From NCBI GenBank assembly GCA_016935595.1, contig JAFGQQ010000137.1:1-19474 (forward strand): a stretch of DNA of 19,474 nt. The letters are read 5' to 3'. Positions 1-8,606 of the stretch are shown piece after piece. The notes beneath the pieces are model-generated. The model made no database searches, was not told the origin of the DNA, and worked only from the letters and a program-made list of their open reading frames with translations. Position 1 is the first letter of the stretch, and every line of letters starts with the position of its first letter. The stretch comes from Bacteroidales bacterium (GTDB taxonomy: Bacteria; Bacteroidota; Bacteroidia; Bacteroidales; UBA10428). A program made the position numbers and the translations under genes.

Positions 1-1265
1 ACTAATTCGAGCCCCCAGACCGAACCAAAGAAAATAAAAAGAATATACAAATACCGATAAGGTGTAATGAACCTTGGCCCTAATAAAAATTCTGCAGCCC
101 TGTCGCCATAATACGACCAGCTAATTATTGTTGAAAAGGCAAAAAGAAACAGCCCGGCTGCAACAATATGTTTTCCAAGAAACTGGAGCCCTAAAACAGA
201 CAAACCCCGGCCAAACCCGTCAACAGTCATTTCTACTCCCTGTATTCCATCGTTCCACGCTCCGGTTAGTATAATTACCAGGGCAGTAAGTGTGCATATA
301 ATTAATGTGTCAACAAATGGGCCAATTGATGCGACCATGCCTTCCCGGGCCGGATAATTAGTTTTACAAGCTGCATGTGCAATAGCAGCCGATCCTTGCC
401 CGGCTTCGTTTGAAAATAAACCGCGCCTTACACCGTAAAGCATTGCCATAAAAAAAGTTGACCCTGCAAAACCACCGGTAATGGCAGTACCGGTAAAAGC
501 ATCGGTGACTATTAAAGATAACGCCACAGGTATATTTTTGTATTCAATTGCAATAATTATAATCGAAAAAAAGAAGTATAATAAAGCCATAAACGGAACA
601 AGGGCTGAAGTAAGTTTTGCAATTCTTTTTAGTCCGCCTATTATTATCAGAAATACAACCGATGAAATAATTACACCGGTTAACCATGTTGGGATATTGT
701 AATTATAAAACATTACATGCGAAATTGAATTTGATTGTGCCATATTACCTGTACCAAGGGAGCAAAGAATAGTGGCAATTGCGAAAAATACAGCCAAAAT
801 CTTTGACCCTTTTCCCAGTTTGTTTTTTAACCCTTCGGCCATATAATACATAGGGCCTCCCGAAACTGTACCATCTTTATGAATTTTTCTGTATTTCATC
901 GACAAAGTACATTCTGTATATTTAAGCACCATTCCAAGTAACCCGGTAACCCACATCCAGAAAACTGCCCCTGGGCCGCCATAATAAATTGCCAGCGCTA
1001 CACCAACAATATTACCTGTTCCTACTGTGGCAGATAGCGCAACAGTTAATGCTTTAAAATGGTTAATTTCACCGTCATCTTTTACATTATCGTATTTTCC
1101 CCTGATAATATTAAATGAATGCCTTATTTTCCATACAGGTAAAAATTTAAATTTAATTGAAAAATATATACCAGTTGGAACAAGTATCAGCAATAGTAAA
1201 TATCCCCCGACATAATTATTGTACAAGGAAATAATATCATTAATTGAAGATAAAAAAGAATCCAT
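1..1265 (-). CDS. AGCS-family sodium:amino-acid (alanine/glycine) symporter, C-terminus cut by window edge
   Basis: Inner-membrane symporter predicted to import alanine or glycine with Na+. The frame starts with ATG at 1265 and stays open for 421 residues to base 1, so the C-terminus lies outside the window; family members are usually somewhat longer. Family motifs are clear: ALSATVGTGNIVGVALA at residues 77-93, GGPGAVFWMWVTGLLGM at 96-112 followed by KYTEC, and the strongly conserved GVRRGLFSNEAGQGSAAIA at 278-296. Many hydrophobic stretches, for example 21-35, 155-170, 193-210 and 222-240, fit a polytopic membrane protein. No neighbour explains its substrate, and the next gene upstream on this strand is 460 bases away, so it is probably transcribed alone. 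No good promoter was found. Seen: motifs and hydrophobicity. Inferred: alanine/glycine as substrate, which the motifs do not settle. Confidence 0.93.
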   Translation of the reverse strand, partial: MDSFLSSINDIISLYNNYVGGYLLLLILVPTGIYFSIKFKFLPVWKIRHSFNIIRGKYDNVKDDGEINHFKALTVALSATVGTGNIVGVALAIYYGGPGAVFWMWVTGLLGMVLKYTECTLSMKYRKIHKDGTVSGGPMYYMAEGLKNKLGKGSKILAVFFAIATILCSLGTGNMAQSNSISHVMFYNYNIPTWLTGVIISSVVFLIIIGGLKRIAKLTSALVPFMALLYFFFSIIIIAIEYKNIPVALSLIVTDAFTGTAITGGFAGSTFFMAMLYGVRRGLFSNEAGQGSAAIAHAACKTNYPAREGMVASIGPFVDTLIICTLTALVIILTGAWNDGIQGVEMTVDGFGRGLSVLGLQFLGKHIVAAGLFLFAFSTIISWSYYGDRAAEFLLGPRFITPYRYLYILFIFFGSVWGLEL

Positions 1266-1725
1266 ATATTTTTGTTTATGGCTTAAATATAATCAAATAA
1301 ATTACAATTATTTGTTATGGAATAAATAGTTATGCTATCGAATGGTGTTCAATATTCAGGTTTTGTATATCATTGTCAATTTTAGTTTTATGCGATTTTA
1401 TAAAATGAAAATAAGGTTTGTAAAAAACCTTAAAAAAACAGCACTCTTTGTTTAAGCTTTAATTTAAGGATTATCTGTGTTGCAAAGCAATGTGTGCATT
1501 AATGAAAGATACTTTATTTCCCATAGGGCAATAACAGGAAGATAAATGCAAAATAAACTTTTTCGAGGGTTAAGTTAATAATTACGATTGGGTTGCCTGA
1601 AACCATTGAAGATTATTTCCCGGTAACACACAAAAAGTCCTTTGATTGAAATGATGTTATAAATAATTTAGCCCTTACATATCTTAAATGTTAAGCTATT
1701 TTTCTTTTTTGTTGAAAGCAAAAAA
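1266..1725. other. 460-base gap without a recognisable gene
   Basis: This gap lies between the start of the symporter gene and the stop of the GH15 gene, both on the minus strand. It should hold the symporter promoter and the end of the GH15 transcript. I found no open frame of useful length on either strand, no tRNA-like fold and no repeat array. It contains a short perfect hairpin at 1412-1432, described separately, and a 5+3+5 inverted repeat at 1683-1695 followed on the plus strand by a T-rich run. The only near match to the minus-strand -7 consensus upstream of the symporter is TTTATTTG, read 1301 to 1294, with one mismatch and no matching -33 element. Confidence 0.6.
1412..1432 (-). terminator. 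Weak hairpin, possible terminator on the minus strand
   Basis: TAAGGTTT (1412-1419) pairs perfectly with AAACCTTA (1425-1432) around a 5-base loop. Read on the minus strand, the stem is followed by TTTTC and further T-rich sequence. The stem has only two G:C pairs and lies about 290 bases beyond the GH15 stop, so it could end a long GH15 transcript or be chance in AT-rich DNA. Confidence 0.25.
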
Positions 1726-3513
1726 TTATTCAAAATTTTCCCATCTTCCGCCTTTGGCAATTGTCATGGCAGCTTCAATTAATGCGAGATGGGTTGAGCC
1801 ATGAGGGAAATTACCCAACAGCCTTTTAGACGAAATATCAATGTTTTCGCTAAATAAGCCTAAATGGTTGCTATAGGATAATACTTCCTTAAAAAGTTGC
1901 TCGGCTTCTTCCTGCTCGCCAATTTTATATAAACTTCTGATTAACCAGAAGGTACAAACGTTATATGAGGATGCAGGCTGGCCATAATCATCGGGTTGCC
2001 TGTATCTTGCCATCAAACCGTTTGTTAACAAGTGTTTTTTTATTGCTTTTACCGTACTCACATATTTTGGGTCACCGGCCTCGATAAAACCGTATGTTTC
2101 CATCAACAATATGGAAGCATCCATTTCGTCCGACTCGTAGGATTGTTTAAATGCCTGGAGTTCTTCACTCCATCCTTTACTAAGTATATCTTCTTTAATT
2201 TCGTCCCTGACAAAGCGCCATTCTTCTTCATAATTAATTTTACCCAGTTTTAAGGCAATTTTCATACCCCTGTCCATAGCTAACCAGCAAAGGACTTTTG
2301 AGAAAACATAATGCATTTCTTCACGTTTGTTCTCCCATATACTTATATCGGTATTTTTCCAGTTTGTAATTACTGTTTTGGCAATGCTCCTTACCAAAGT
2401 CCAGAGTTCTTCGCTTACTTCCTGCGATTTAACATAAAGAAGGAAATTTTGGTAAATAACATCCATTAATACACCATAAATATCGTTTTGCCTTAATTCA
2501 TACCTTGAATTTCCAATTCTTATTGGTTTTGAACCCTCATATCCTTCGAGATGGTCTAATGTTGATTCGGTCAATATTTTTTCCCCTTTAATTCCATACA
2601 TTATCTGTATTTTTTCGTCCTTAAAAGGTATAAGGTCAACTATGTAATTCAAGAACCTTCTTGCTCCGGTAGTATGGCCCAGGGTCATTAAAACCTTAAT
2701 TACCATCGAAGCATCCCTGATCCAGCAATAACGGTAGTCCCAGTTTCTTTCGCCTCCAATAGTTTCAGGTATTGAAGTGGTAACTGCCGCTAAAATAGAA
2801 CCGCTTACCTGGTAGGTTAATAGTTTAAGCACAAGTGCGCTGCGGATTATTTCAGGATTGAACTTGTTAAACCGGATGTTTTTTTCAATCCAGTTATACC
2901 AGTAAACTTTGGTGCGCTGTAACTTTAAATATATTTTGTTAAGCTGCATATCCTCAATTTTCTGGTTATAGCTTAACAAAAAGTAAGCATCGCGTTCCAA
3001 TGCTATTTCATTTCCATCTAAAATTTGTTTAAAGTCTAGGTTCGAATATAAATACACTGAATCATAAATTCCTTCAGAAGTATAGCTTTTAATGAATTCT
3101 TCGCCAATTTCGGAAACTGTATCATACTGTGCATAGTTTAACCGTGGGTTATATATAACCCTAATAACCGGAGAGCCTTTAAGTATTTTTATATACCTGA
3201 TCATATCAGGCGGGTTGAAATAATCGCCTTGTTCTGTAATAAAACGTGGCATAAAATCAATCAGTTCAAAAGTATTATTGCCATCGTCGAATAAGGTTAG
3301 GAGAATATTGGTATTTTCAATATAACGTTGTTTGATGGAATAATTTTCGTCAGCTTCGATCACAAATTCACCACCTTTTTTGTTGTCTAATATTTTTGCA
3401 AATACAGAAGCTGAGCTAAAATTGGGGAGGCATAGCCAATCGATTGACCCTCTGTCAGAGATTAATGCAGCACTCCTGCAATTTCCAACTACCCCGTAAT
3501 TTAAATTATTCAT
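1726..3513 (-). CDS. Glycoside hydrolase family 15 protein (glucoamylase/trehalase-like)
   Basis: An inverting exo-acting alpha-glucosidase; GH15 members release glucose from maltooligosaccharides, starch ends or trehalose. It has 595 residues and no signal peptide, so it is probably cytoplasmic. The N-terminal beta-rich domain (about 1-200) begins GVVGNCRSAALISDRGSIDW, typical of bacterial GH15 proteins. The (alpha/alpha)6 catalytic domain follows, with GGERNWDYRYCWIRDASM at 253-270 (substrate-binding Arg and Asp), HLEGYEGSKPIRIGN at 321-335, and SIWENKREEMHY at 391-402, where Glu394 is the likely general acid. GLFSENID at 552-559 holds the likely general base Glu556, followed by LLGNFPHGSTHLALIEAA. 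It lies 104 bases downstream of a HAD sugar-phosphate hydrolase/mutase on the same strand, so the two are probably co-transcribed. Catalytic residues are assigned by analogy with fungal glucoamylase. Whether trehalose or maltooligosaccharides is the substrate cannot be decided here. Confidence 0.93.
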   Translation of the reverse strand: MNNLNYGVVGNCRSAALISDRGSIDWLCLPNFSSASVFAKILDNKKGGEFVIEADENYSIKQRYIENTNILLTLFDDGNNTFELIDFMPRFITEQGDYFNPPDMIRYIKILKGSPVIRVIYNPRLNYAQYDTVSEIGEEFIKSYTSEGIYDSVYLYSNLDFKQILDGNEIALERDAYFLLSYNQKIEDMQLNKIYLKLQRTKVYWYNWIEKNIRFNKFNPEIIRSALVLKLLTYQVSGSILAAVTTSIPETIGGERNWDYRYCWIRDASMVIKVLMTLGHTTGARRFLNYIVDLIPFKDEKIQIMYGIKGEKILTESTLDHLEGYEGSKPIRIGNSRYELRQNDIYGVLMDVIYQNFLLYVKSQEVSEELWTLVRSIAKTVITNWKNTDISIWENKREEMHYVFSKVLCWLAMDRGMKIALKLGKINYEEEWRFVRDEIKEDILSKGWSEELQAFKQSYESDEMDASILLMETYGFIEAGDPKYVSTVKAIKKHLLTNGLMARYRQPDDYGQPASSYNVCTFWLIRSLYKIGEQEEAEQLFKEVLSYSNHLGLFSENIDISSKRLLGNFPHGSTHLALIEAAMTIAKGGRWENFE

Positions 3514-3617
3514 AAACCTGGTTTTGATGTTCTGTTGAAAAAGAAAATTTTAATGATCTGTCCAAAATAACAAAATTCGTTTAAAAAAACTATATAAGCA
3601 GGAATTTTATTATTGCC

Positions 3618-4391
3618 TTAGAGGTGATTTTTTATCACAAATTCTTTTTCGAGGCCATCTATTCCCCTCAGCTCTTCAATATCTTTTAAAACAATATCTG
3701 CGCCGTTGTTTTTTAGCTCTTTTTCATTATCCTCCCTGGCAAGGCCTATTACCAGTCCGAAATTACCTTTAGCCCCTGCCTGAACTCCTGAAACTGCATC
3801 TTCGACAATAACTGTTTTTGAATATTTTACTCCCAGGTTATCTGCAGCTGTTGTAAAAATATCGGGTTCGGGTTTTCCTTTGAGTTTTAATTCGGCAGAT
3901 ACTATTCCATCAACCCTTGTTTCAAAATACGATAACAAATTTGATTTTTCTAGTACTAATTTACAATTTTTGCTTGATGAAGCAACCCCGGTTTTTATGC
4001 CTGCCTTTCTCAATTGTTTAATAAGCCCGATGGTCGAGTTGTAAACTTCAGCACCTTCTTTTTCTACTATTTCATTAAAAACTTTGTTTTTTTTGTTTCC
4101 CAGCCCGCAAATTGTTTCTGTATCAGGTTTATCTTCCGGGGTGCCATATGGAAGGTTAATACCGCGCGATTTAAGAAAGGATTCTACCCCATTATACCGG
4201 GGTTTACCATCAATGTATGGAAGATAGTCATTATTGTGCGTAAATTCCTGAAAAGGCTCGCCGTATTTTTTTTCACGGTATCTTAAATAATCTTCAAACA
4301 TTTTCTTCCATGCCGCTCCATGCACCAGGGCTGTTTTGGTAATTACCCCGTCGAGGTCGAAAATAACGGCTTCAAAACTGTATTTTTTCAT
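3618..4391 (-). CDS. HAD hydrolase, beta-phosphoglucomutase family
   Basis: Cytoplasmic HAD-superfamily phosphotransferase of 257 residues. Motif I is FDLDGVI with nucleophile Asp12 and acid/base Asp14. Motif II is VASSS (136-140), motif III has Lys173 in KGKPEPDIF, and motif IV is IVEDAVSG with Glu197 and Asp198. This layout matches beta-phosphoglucomutase, which interconverts beta-glucose-1-phosphate and glucose-6-phosphate. The long helical cap contains DYLPYIDGKPRYNGVESFL and ETICGLGNKKN, features of the subfamily often linked to GH65 disaccharide phosphorylases and trehalose metabolism. It precedes the GH15 gene on the same strand and is divergent from the GH3 gene. No phosphorylase that would make beta-glucose-1-phosphate is in the window, so the true substrate could be another sugar phosphate. 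Family assignment is firm; the exact reaction is inferred. Confidence 0.88.
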   Translation of the reverse strand: MKKYSFEAVIFDLDGVITKTALVHGAAWKKMFEDYLRYREKKYGEPFQEFTHNNDYLPYIDGKPRYNGVESFLKSRGINLPYGTPEDKPDTETICGLGNKKNKVFNEIVEKEGAEVYNSTIGLIKQLRKAGIKTGVASSSKNCKLVLEKSNLLSYFETRVDGIVSAELKLKGKPEPDIFTTAADNLGVKYSKTVIVEDAVSGVQAGAKGNFGLVIGLAREDNEKELKNNGADIVLKDIEELRGIDGLEKEFVIKNHL

Positions 4392-4430
4392 TTAATATGT
4401 AATAATGGTTTGTAAAATTAATGTCATTAA

Positions 4431-4461
4431 TTGAGAATTTCTAATTATTTATTTATATTTA
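4431..4461 (+). promoter_or_regulatory. Candidate promoter of the GH3 gene
   Basis: TTG at 4431-4433 and TATATTTA at 4454-4461 are separated by 20 bases. This resembles the Bacteroidota arrangement of a -33 TTG and a -7 TAnnTTTG, with one mismatch in the last base. It would leave a leader of roughly 30 bases before the ATG at 4496. The region is AT-rich, so chance matches are easy. Confidence 0.35.
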
Positions 4462-4495
4462 AGACACTATATAAATCAATTAAAACTCAAAACAT

Positions 4496-6991
4496 ATGAA
4501 AATACCTATGAAATTGTTAATTATTCTGACAGTTGTTAGTTTATTATCATGCACAAGCAAACCATATCAGAATAAAAACCTTGATATTGATAAGCGGGTT
4601 GATGAAATAATCAGTCGTATGACCCTTGAAGAAAAAATAGACTACATTGGAGGGTATGAAAATTTTAATATTATGCCTGTTGAAAGGTTTAATATTCCAA
4701 TGATTCGGATGGCCGATGGGCCGGTTGGGGTTAGAAATTACGGGAAATCAACCTCTTATCCGGGTTCTATAGCTCTTGCTGCATCCTGGAATGTTGAACT
4801 GGCAAATAAAGTTGGTGCTTCTATTGCTAAAGAGGCAAAAGCGAAAAATGTACATATAATGCTTGGCCCTGCCATGAATATTCACCGTGCCCCTATGTGT
4901 GGGAGAAATTTTGAATACCTGGGCGAAGACCCTTTCCTGGCTGGAGAAATAGCATCAAATTATATTATAGGGATGCAGGATGAGGGCGTAATGGCAACAG
5001 CTAAACATTATGCTGCCAATTATCAGGATTTTGCCCGCCATACTGTAAGTTCAGACATGGATGAGCGTACATTACGTGAGATTTACCTTCCGGCTTTCGA
5101 AGCATGTGTAAAAAAAGGAAAGGTTGCTTCTGTGATGACTGCTTATAATCTTGTAAATGGAATACATTGTTCGCAACATCCGTTTTTAAATAATGATATA
5201 TTAAAGGAAGAATGGGGTTTTGAGGGTTTTATAATGTCGGACTGGACTTCGACTTATGAATCGGTTGGCGCAGCAAATGGAGGGCTGGATATTGAAATGC
5301 CCTATGGTAAATATATGAACCGGGACAGTTTGTTGCCTGCAATTAAAGACGGACGGGTTACTGAATCAACCATTGACGATAAAGTAAGACGTATCTTAAG
5401 GACGATTATGAAATTCGGATATTATGACAATCCAGATTTGTTTGCCGGATATGAAGCTGACAAAGAAGAATGTTCTAAAATTGCACTAGAAGCAGCACGG
5501 GAGGGTATTGTTTTATTGAAAAACTCGGGAATTTTACCTTTAGACAAAGCCATGTTAAAAACTGTAGCTGTTTTAGGACCAAATGCCGACCCTGCAGTTA
5601 CAGGGGGGGGAGGAAGTTCTTATGTCGATGCGCTTGATCCGGTATCTGTAAAAGAAGGGATTGAAAATCTTATAGGCCAAGACGTGACCGTTTTACATTC
5701 AGCAGGGCCATTTCAGCAAGTTCCGAAAAATTTTTTCCAGGTTAACAACAATTTTTACACTATGTCTGAAAAAGGCATGCTAAAAGGGTTAAAAGCTGAT
5801 ATTTTTAAAACAATGAACCTTGAAAATGAACCTGCTTTTACCCGAATTGACAGCATAATAGATTTTTCCTTTGATAATTATATTGCTGAAGATATACCTT
5901 GTCAGAAAGTATCGGTAAGGTGGACAGGGATAATAAAGGTTGAGCAATCGGGTAAATATAGGTTTATATTAAGTGGTGATGATGGGTACCGGTTTTATTT
6001 AAATGATAAAATGCTGATAAATGAATGGCACGACCAGGCAGAAAAGACTTCATCTGAAATAGCCTGGCTGGAAGAAGGAAAAGAAAACAGTGTTAAAATT
6101 GAATATTTTCAAAATGGCGGGAGTGCCAGTTTTCGATTCGGATACGAAAAATACAATGAAAAACCTTCGGACGATGCATTTGCATTTGCGAAAAAAGCGG
6201 ATGTTGTTATTGCTGTTATTGGTTTCGACAAAAATACCGAAAGTGAAGGTTTTGACAGGACTTTTGAATTGCCTGCCAAACAGGAAGAATTTTTAAATAA
6301 AATTCTCGATTTGAATGAAAACACTATTGTTGTTTTAAATAGTGGAGGGAATGTTGATATGCAAAAGTGGCTTTACAGGGTAAAAGCACTGGTACATGCA
6401 TGGTATCCCGGCCAGGAAGGCGGAAAGGCTGTTGCAGAAATTTTGTTCGGAATAACAAATCCATCCGGTAAACTACCGGTGACCTTTGAAAAACAATTAA
6501 CTGATAATCCCACATATAGCAGTTATTTTGATAATGATGGGGATAAAAAAGTATATTTTTCTGAAGGAATATACATGGGATACCGTCATTACGACATTAA
6601 AAATGCCGAACCCCTGTTTCCATTTGGTTATGGTTTATCTTATACTACATTTGAATATCCGCGGATGGATATTGTTAAAAATGGAGATTCTGCTTTTACT
6701 GTTAAGGTAACGATAAAAAATACCGGGGAAATTTATGGAAAAGAAATTATACAGGTTTATGTGTCAGATATGGAATGTTCAACCCACCGTCCGGTAAAAG
6801 AATTAAAAGGATTCGGGAAAATAGGCCTAAATCCGGGTGAAGAGGGTATTGTTGAGGTGCTGCTTGACGAAAGGGCGTTTTCTTTTTTTAGCGAAAAAGA
6901 AAAAAAATGGGTAATTGAACCGGGCGAGTTTGAAATTCATATTGGCGCATCTTCAAGGGATATACGTTTTACAAAAAAAGTTGAATTGTAA
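4496..6991 (+). CDS. GH3 beta-glucosidase lipoprotein with inserted PA14 domain
   Basis: Retaining beta-glycosidase, probably a beta-glucosidase acting on short beta-linked glucosides outside the cytoplasm. The 831 residues begin with a lipoprotein signal ending LLSC, with Cys19 as the lipidation site, so it is membrane-anchored. The GH3 N-terminal barrel (about 30-310) carries KH at 170-171 and the nucleophile Asp249 in GFIMSDW. The second GH3 domain starts near 325 with the GGGGSS loop at 370-375. It is interrupted by a PA14 domain (about 425-550, with SGKYRFILSGDDGYRFYLND), then resumes with SEGFDR, where Glu584 is the likely acid/base. A fibronectin III-like domain (about 720-825) closes the protein. 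The same order, with PA14 inserted in the second domain, occurs in known GH3 beta-glucosidases. An eight-G run lies in the glycine-rich loop codons. It is divergent from the HAD gene, with no SusC/D genes nearby. The sugar specificity is inferred. Confidence 0.95.
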   Translation: MKIPMKLLIILTVVSLLSCTSKPYQNKNLDIDKRVDEIISRMTLEEKIDYIGGYENFNIMPVERFNIPMIRMADGPVGVRNYGKSTSYPGSIALAASWNVELANKVGASIAKEAKAKNVHIMLGPAMNIHRAPMCGRNFEYLGEDPFLAGEIASNYIIGMQDEGVMATAKHYAANYQDFARHTVSSDMDERTLREIYLPAFEACVKKGKVASVMTAYNLVNGIHCSQHPFLNNDILKEEWGFEGFIMSDWTSTYESVGAANGGLDIEMPYGKYMNRDSLLPAIKDGRVTESTIDDKVRRILRTIMKFGYYDNPDLFAGYEADKEECSKIALEAAREGIVLLKNSGILPLDKAMLKTVAVLGPNADPAVTGGGGSSYVDALDPVSVKEGIENLIGQDVTVLHSAGPFQQVPKNFFQVNNNFYTMSEKGMLKGLKADIFKTMNLENEPAFTRIDSIIDFSFDNYIAEDIPCQKVSVRWTGIIKVEQSGKYRFILSGDDGYRFYLNDKMLINEWHDQAEKTSSEIAWLEEGKENSVKIEYFQNGGSASFRFGYEKYNEKPSDDAFAFAKKADVVIAVIGFDKNTESEGFDRTFELPAKQEEFLNKILDLNENTIVVLNSGGNVDMQKWLYRVKALVHAWYPGQEGGKAVAEILFGITNPSGKLPVTFEKQLTDNPTYSSYFDNDGDKKVYFSEGIYMGYRHYDIKNAEPLFPFGYGLSYTTFEYPRMDIVKNGDSAFTVKVTIKNTGEIYGKEIIQVYVSDMECSTHRPVKELKGFGKIGLNPGEEGIVEVLLDERAFSFFSEKEKKWVIEPGEFEIHIGASSRDIRFTKKVEL

Positions 6992-7054
6992 AAACAACGA
7001 AAACTTAATGTAAAAAATTTCAATAAAGAGTTTTTTATATTAAAAATATGCAAG

Positions 7055-7090
7055 AAAAAGTCGGGTTTAAATAAAGAGGCCTGGCTTTTT
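7055..7090. terminator. Candidate bidirectional terminator between GH3 and trkH
   Basis: AAAAAGTCGGGTTT (7055-7068) can pair with AGGCCTGGCTTTTT (7077-7090) around an 8-base loop. The stem has 14 positions, some of them G:T. On the plus strand it ends in a T run after the GH3 gene. On the minus strand it also ends in a T run, immediately after the trkH stop codon, whose last base overlaps the stem. The position between convergent genes supports the call; wobble pairs and short GC content lower confidence. Confidence 0.5.
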
Positions 7091-8541
7091 TACCTTTTCC
7101 AGAAGGCAGGAGTAAACATTACCAGCATGGTAAATAGTTCGAGACGGCCTAATATCATTAAAAAGGAAAGAAACCATTTTCCAGCTATCGGAACATGGTT
7201 GAAATTAAAAACAGGCCCTACCGACCCTATTCCCGGCCCTATATTTCCCAGGCATGTAGCAGATGAACCAATTGCAGATTCAAAATCGAGGCCAAGCGAA
7301 GCCATAATAATTGTGCTTAATACCATTGTAAAAACATAGAAAGCAATAAAAGCCATTACTACAGAGATAATCTGTGGAGGAATAGATTTATTGTTAAACT
7401 TAACCGGGATAACGGCATTTGGGTGCAATAACCTTTTAAGTTCGAGATAACTGGTTTTTAACATGAGCACTATGCGGACAATTTTAATCCCGCCACCTGT
7501 TGAACCCGCTGATCCCCCAAAAAACATTAATGCAAATATTAAAATAGTTAGTACGGGTATCCATTGTAAATAATCGGATGTAATATAACCGGTTGTGGTA
7601 ATTATCGATACAACCTGAAAAATCGAAATTCTGAAAGCTTCCCCAAAAGAATAGTTGTTACTTAGATAAATTCCTAATGCGATTAATATTGAAAAAATAA
7701 GTATAAATCCTGTATAATAACGAAATTCTTCATTAGTAAATATTTTTTTAAAATTCAATTTAAGGGCAAAATACGATAATGTAAAATTTGTTCCGGCGAG
7801 GAACATAAATAGTGTTATTATATAATCGATGTAAGGCGAATTAAAATATGCAATACTGTCTTGTTTGGTAGAATAACCCCCAGTGGCCATAGTAGTAAAT
7901 GAATGGTTAACAGCATCAAAAAGGTTCATCCCTCCAAACATTAAAAGAATAGTTTCAGCAAGGGTATATATTATATATATTATCCAAAGCCTTTTTGCAG
8001 TATCTGTTATGCGGGGGTGTAATTTGTCGGGAGTTAGCCCTGGAACTTCGGCTACAAATAATTCCATTCCTCCAATTCCTAAAATGGGCAATATGGCTAT
8101 TGACAATACAATAATACCCATTCCCCCAAGCCACTGGGTGAGGCTTCTCCAAAATAAAACACCATGGGGCAGCGATTCAATATCATTAAGAATAGAGGCA
8201 CCGGTTGTAGTAAATCCGGATGCTGTTTCAAAAAAAGCATTTGTAAAAGAGGGGATAGATTCGGTAAATAGAAAAGGCAGGCAGCCAAAAATTGAAAAAA
8301 TTATCCATGCAAATGATACAATAATATAACCTTCTCTTTTCCCTATCTGGTATTGGGGTTTATTTGAAAGAAGATATAAGATTGCCCCTGAAACTGCTGT
8401 AACTGCAGAAGAAAGCAAAATATTAATACCTTCGTTATTTTCGCTGTAAAGAAAGGAAATGCACGCTGATAAAAGGATAAAGAATGCTTCGCCAAAAAGT
8501 AAAATGCCGAGAATATGAAGAATAACCCTCCAGTTTATCAT
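7090..8541 (-). CDS. trkH: TrkH-type potassium uptake channel subunit
   Basis: Inner-membrane K+-translocating subunit of the Trk/Ktr family, 483 residues. The four pore-loop repeats are visible: ASGFTTTGAS (107-116), SFTTMATGGYS (214-224), ITTTGYITS (314-322) and ATCLGNIGPG (428-437). The selectivity-filter glycines are all present (about 114, 221, 318, 432), as expected for a K+-selective member. FFGGSAGSTGGGIKIVRI (340-357) is the conserved intramembrane gating loop. A GGMELFVAEVPG stretch and repeated hydrophobic helices fit the TrkH core. The trkA gene lies 65 bases upstream on the same strand, so the channel and its regulatory subunit are made together. A 9-base inverted repeat of only A and T (8589-8597 with 8606-8614) spans the gap and the trkA stop. 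The ATG at 8541 has no Shine-Dalgarno site, like most genes here. Confidence 0.96.
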   Translation of the reverse strand: MINWRVILHILGILLFGEAFFILLSACISFLYSENNEGINILLSSAVTAVSGAILYLLSNKPQYQIGKREGYIIVSFAWIIFSIFGCLPFLFTESIPSFTNAFFETASGFTTTGASILNDIESLPHGVLFWRSLTQWLGGMGIIVLSIAILPILGIGGMELFVAEVPGLTPDKLHPRITDTAKRLWIIYIIYTLAETILLMFGGMNLFDAVNHSFTTMATGGYSTKQDSIAYFNSPYIDYIITLFMFLAGTNFTLSYFALKLNFKKIFTNEEFRYYTGFILIFSILIALGIYLSNNYSFGEAFRISIFQVVSIITTTGYITSDYLQWIPVLTILIFALMFFGGSAGSTGGGIKIVRIVLMLKTSYLELKRLLHPNAVIPVKFNNKSIPPQIISVVMAFIAFYVFTMVLSTIIMASLGLDFESAIGSSATCLGNIGPGIGSVGPVFNFNHVPIAGKWFLSFLMILGRLELFTMLVMFTPAFWKR

Positions 8542-8606
8542 GATGTTTTAGTTGATAATAGAAATTTAGCAGTAATTTTAAACAGTTATTAATTAATTAC
8601 CAAATA

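Noticed and set aside
7883..8329. 148-codon open frame on the plus strand
   Set aside because: It is antisense to trkH, whose four pore loops are all intact, so it is a shadow of that gene.
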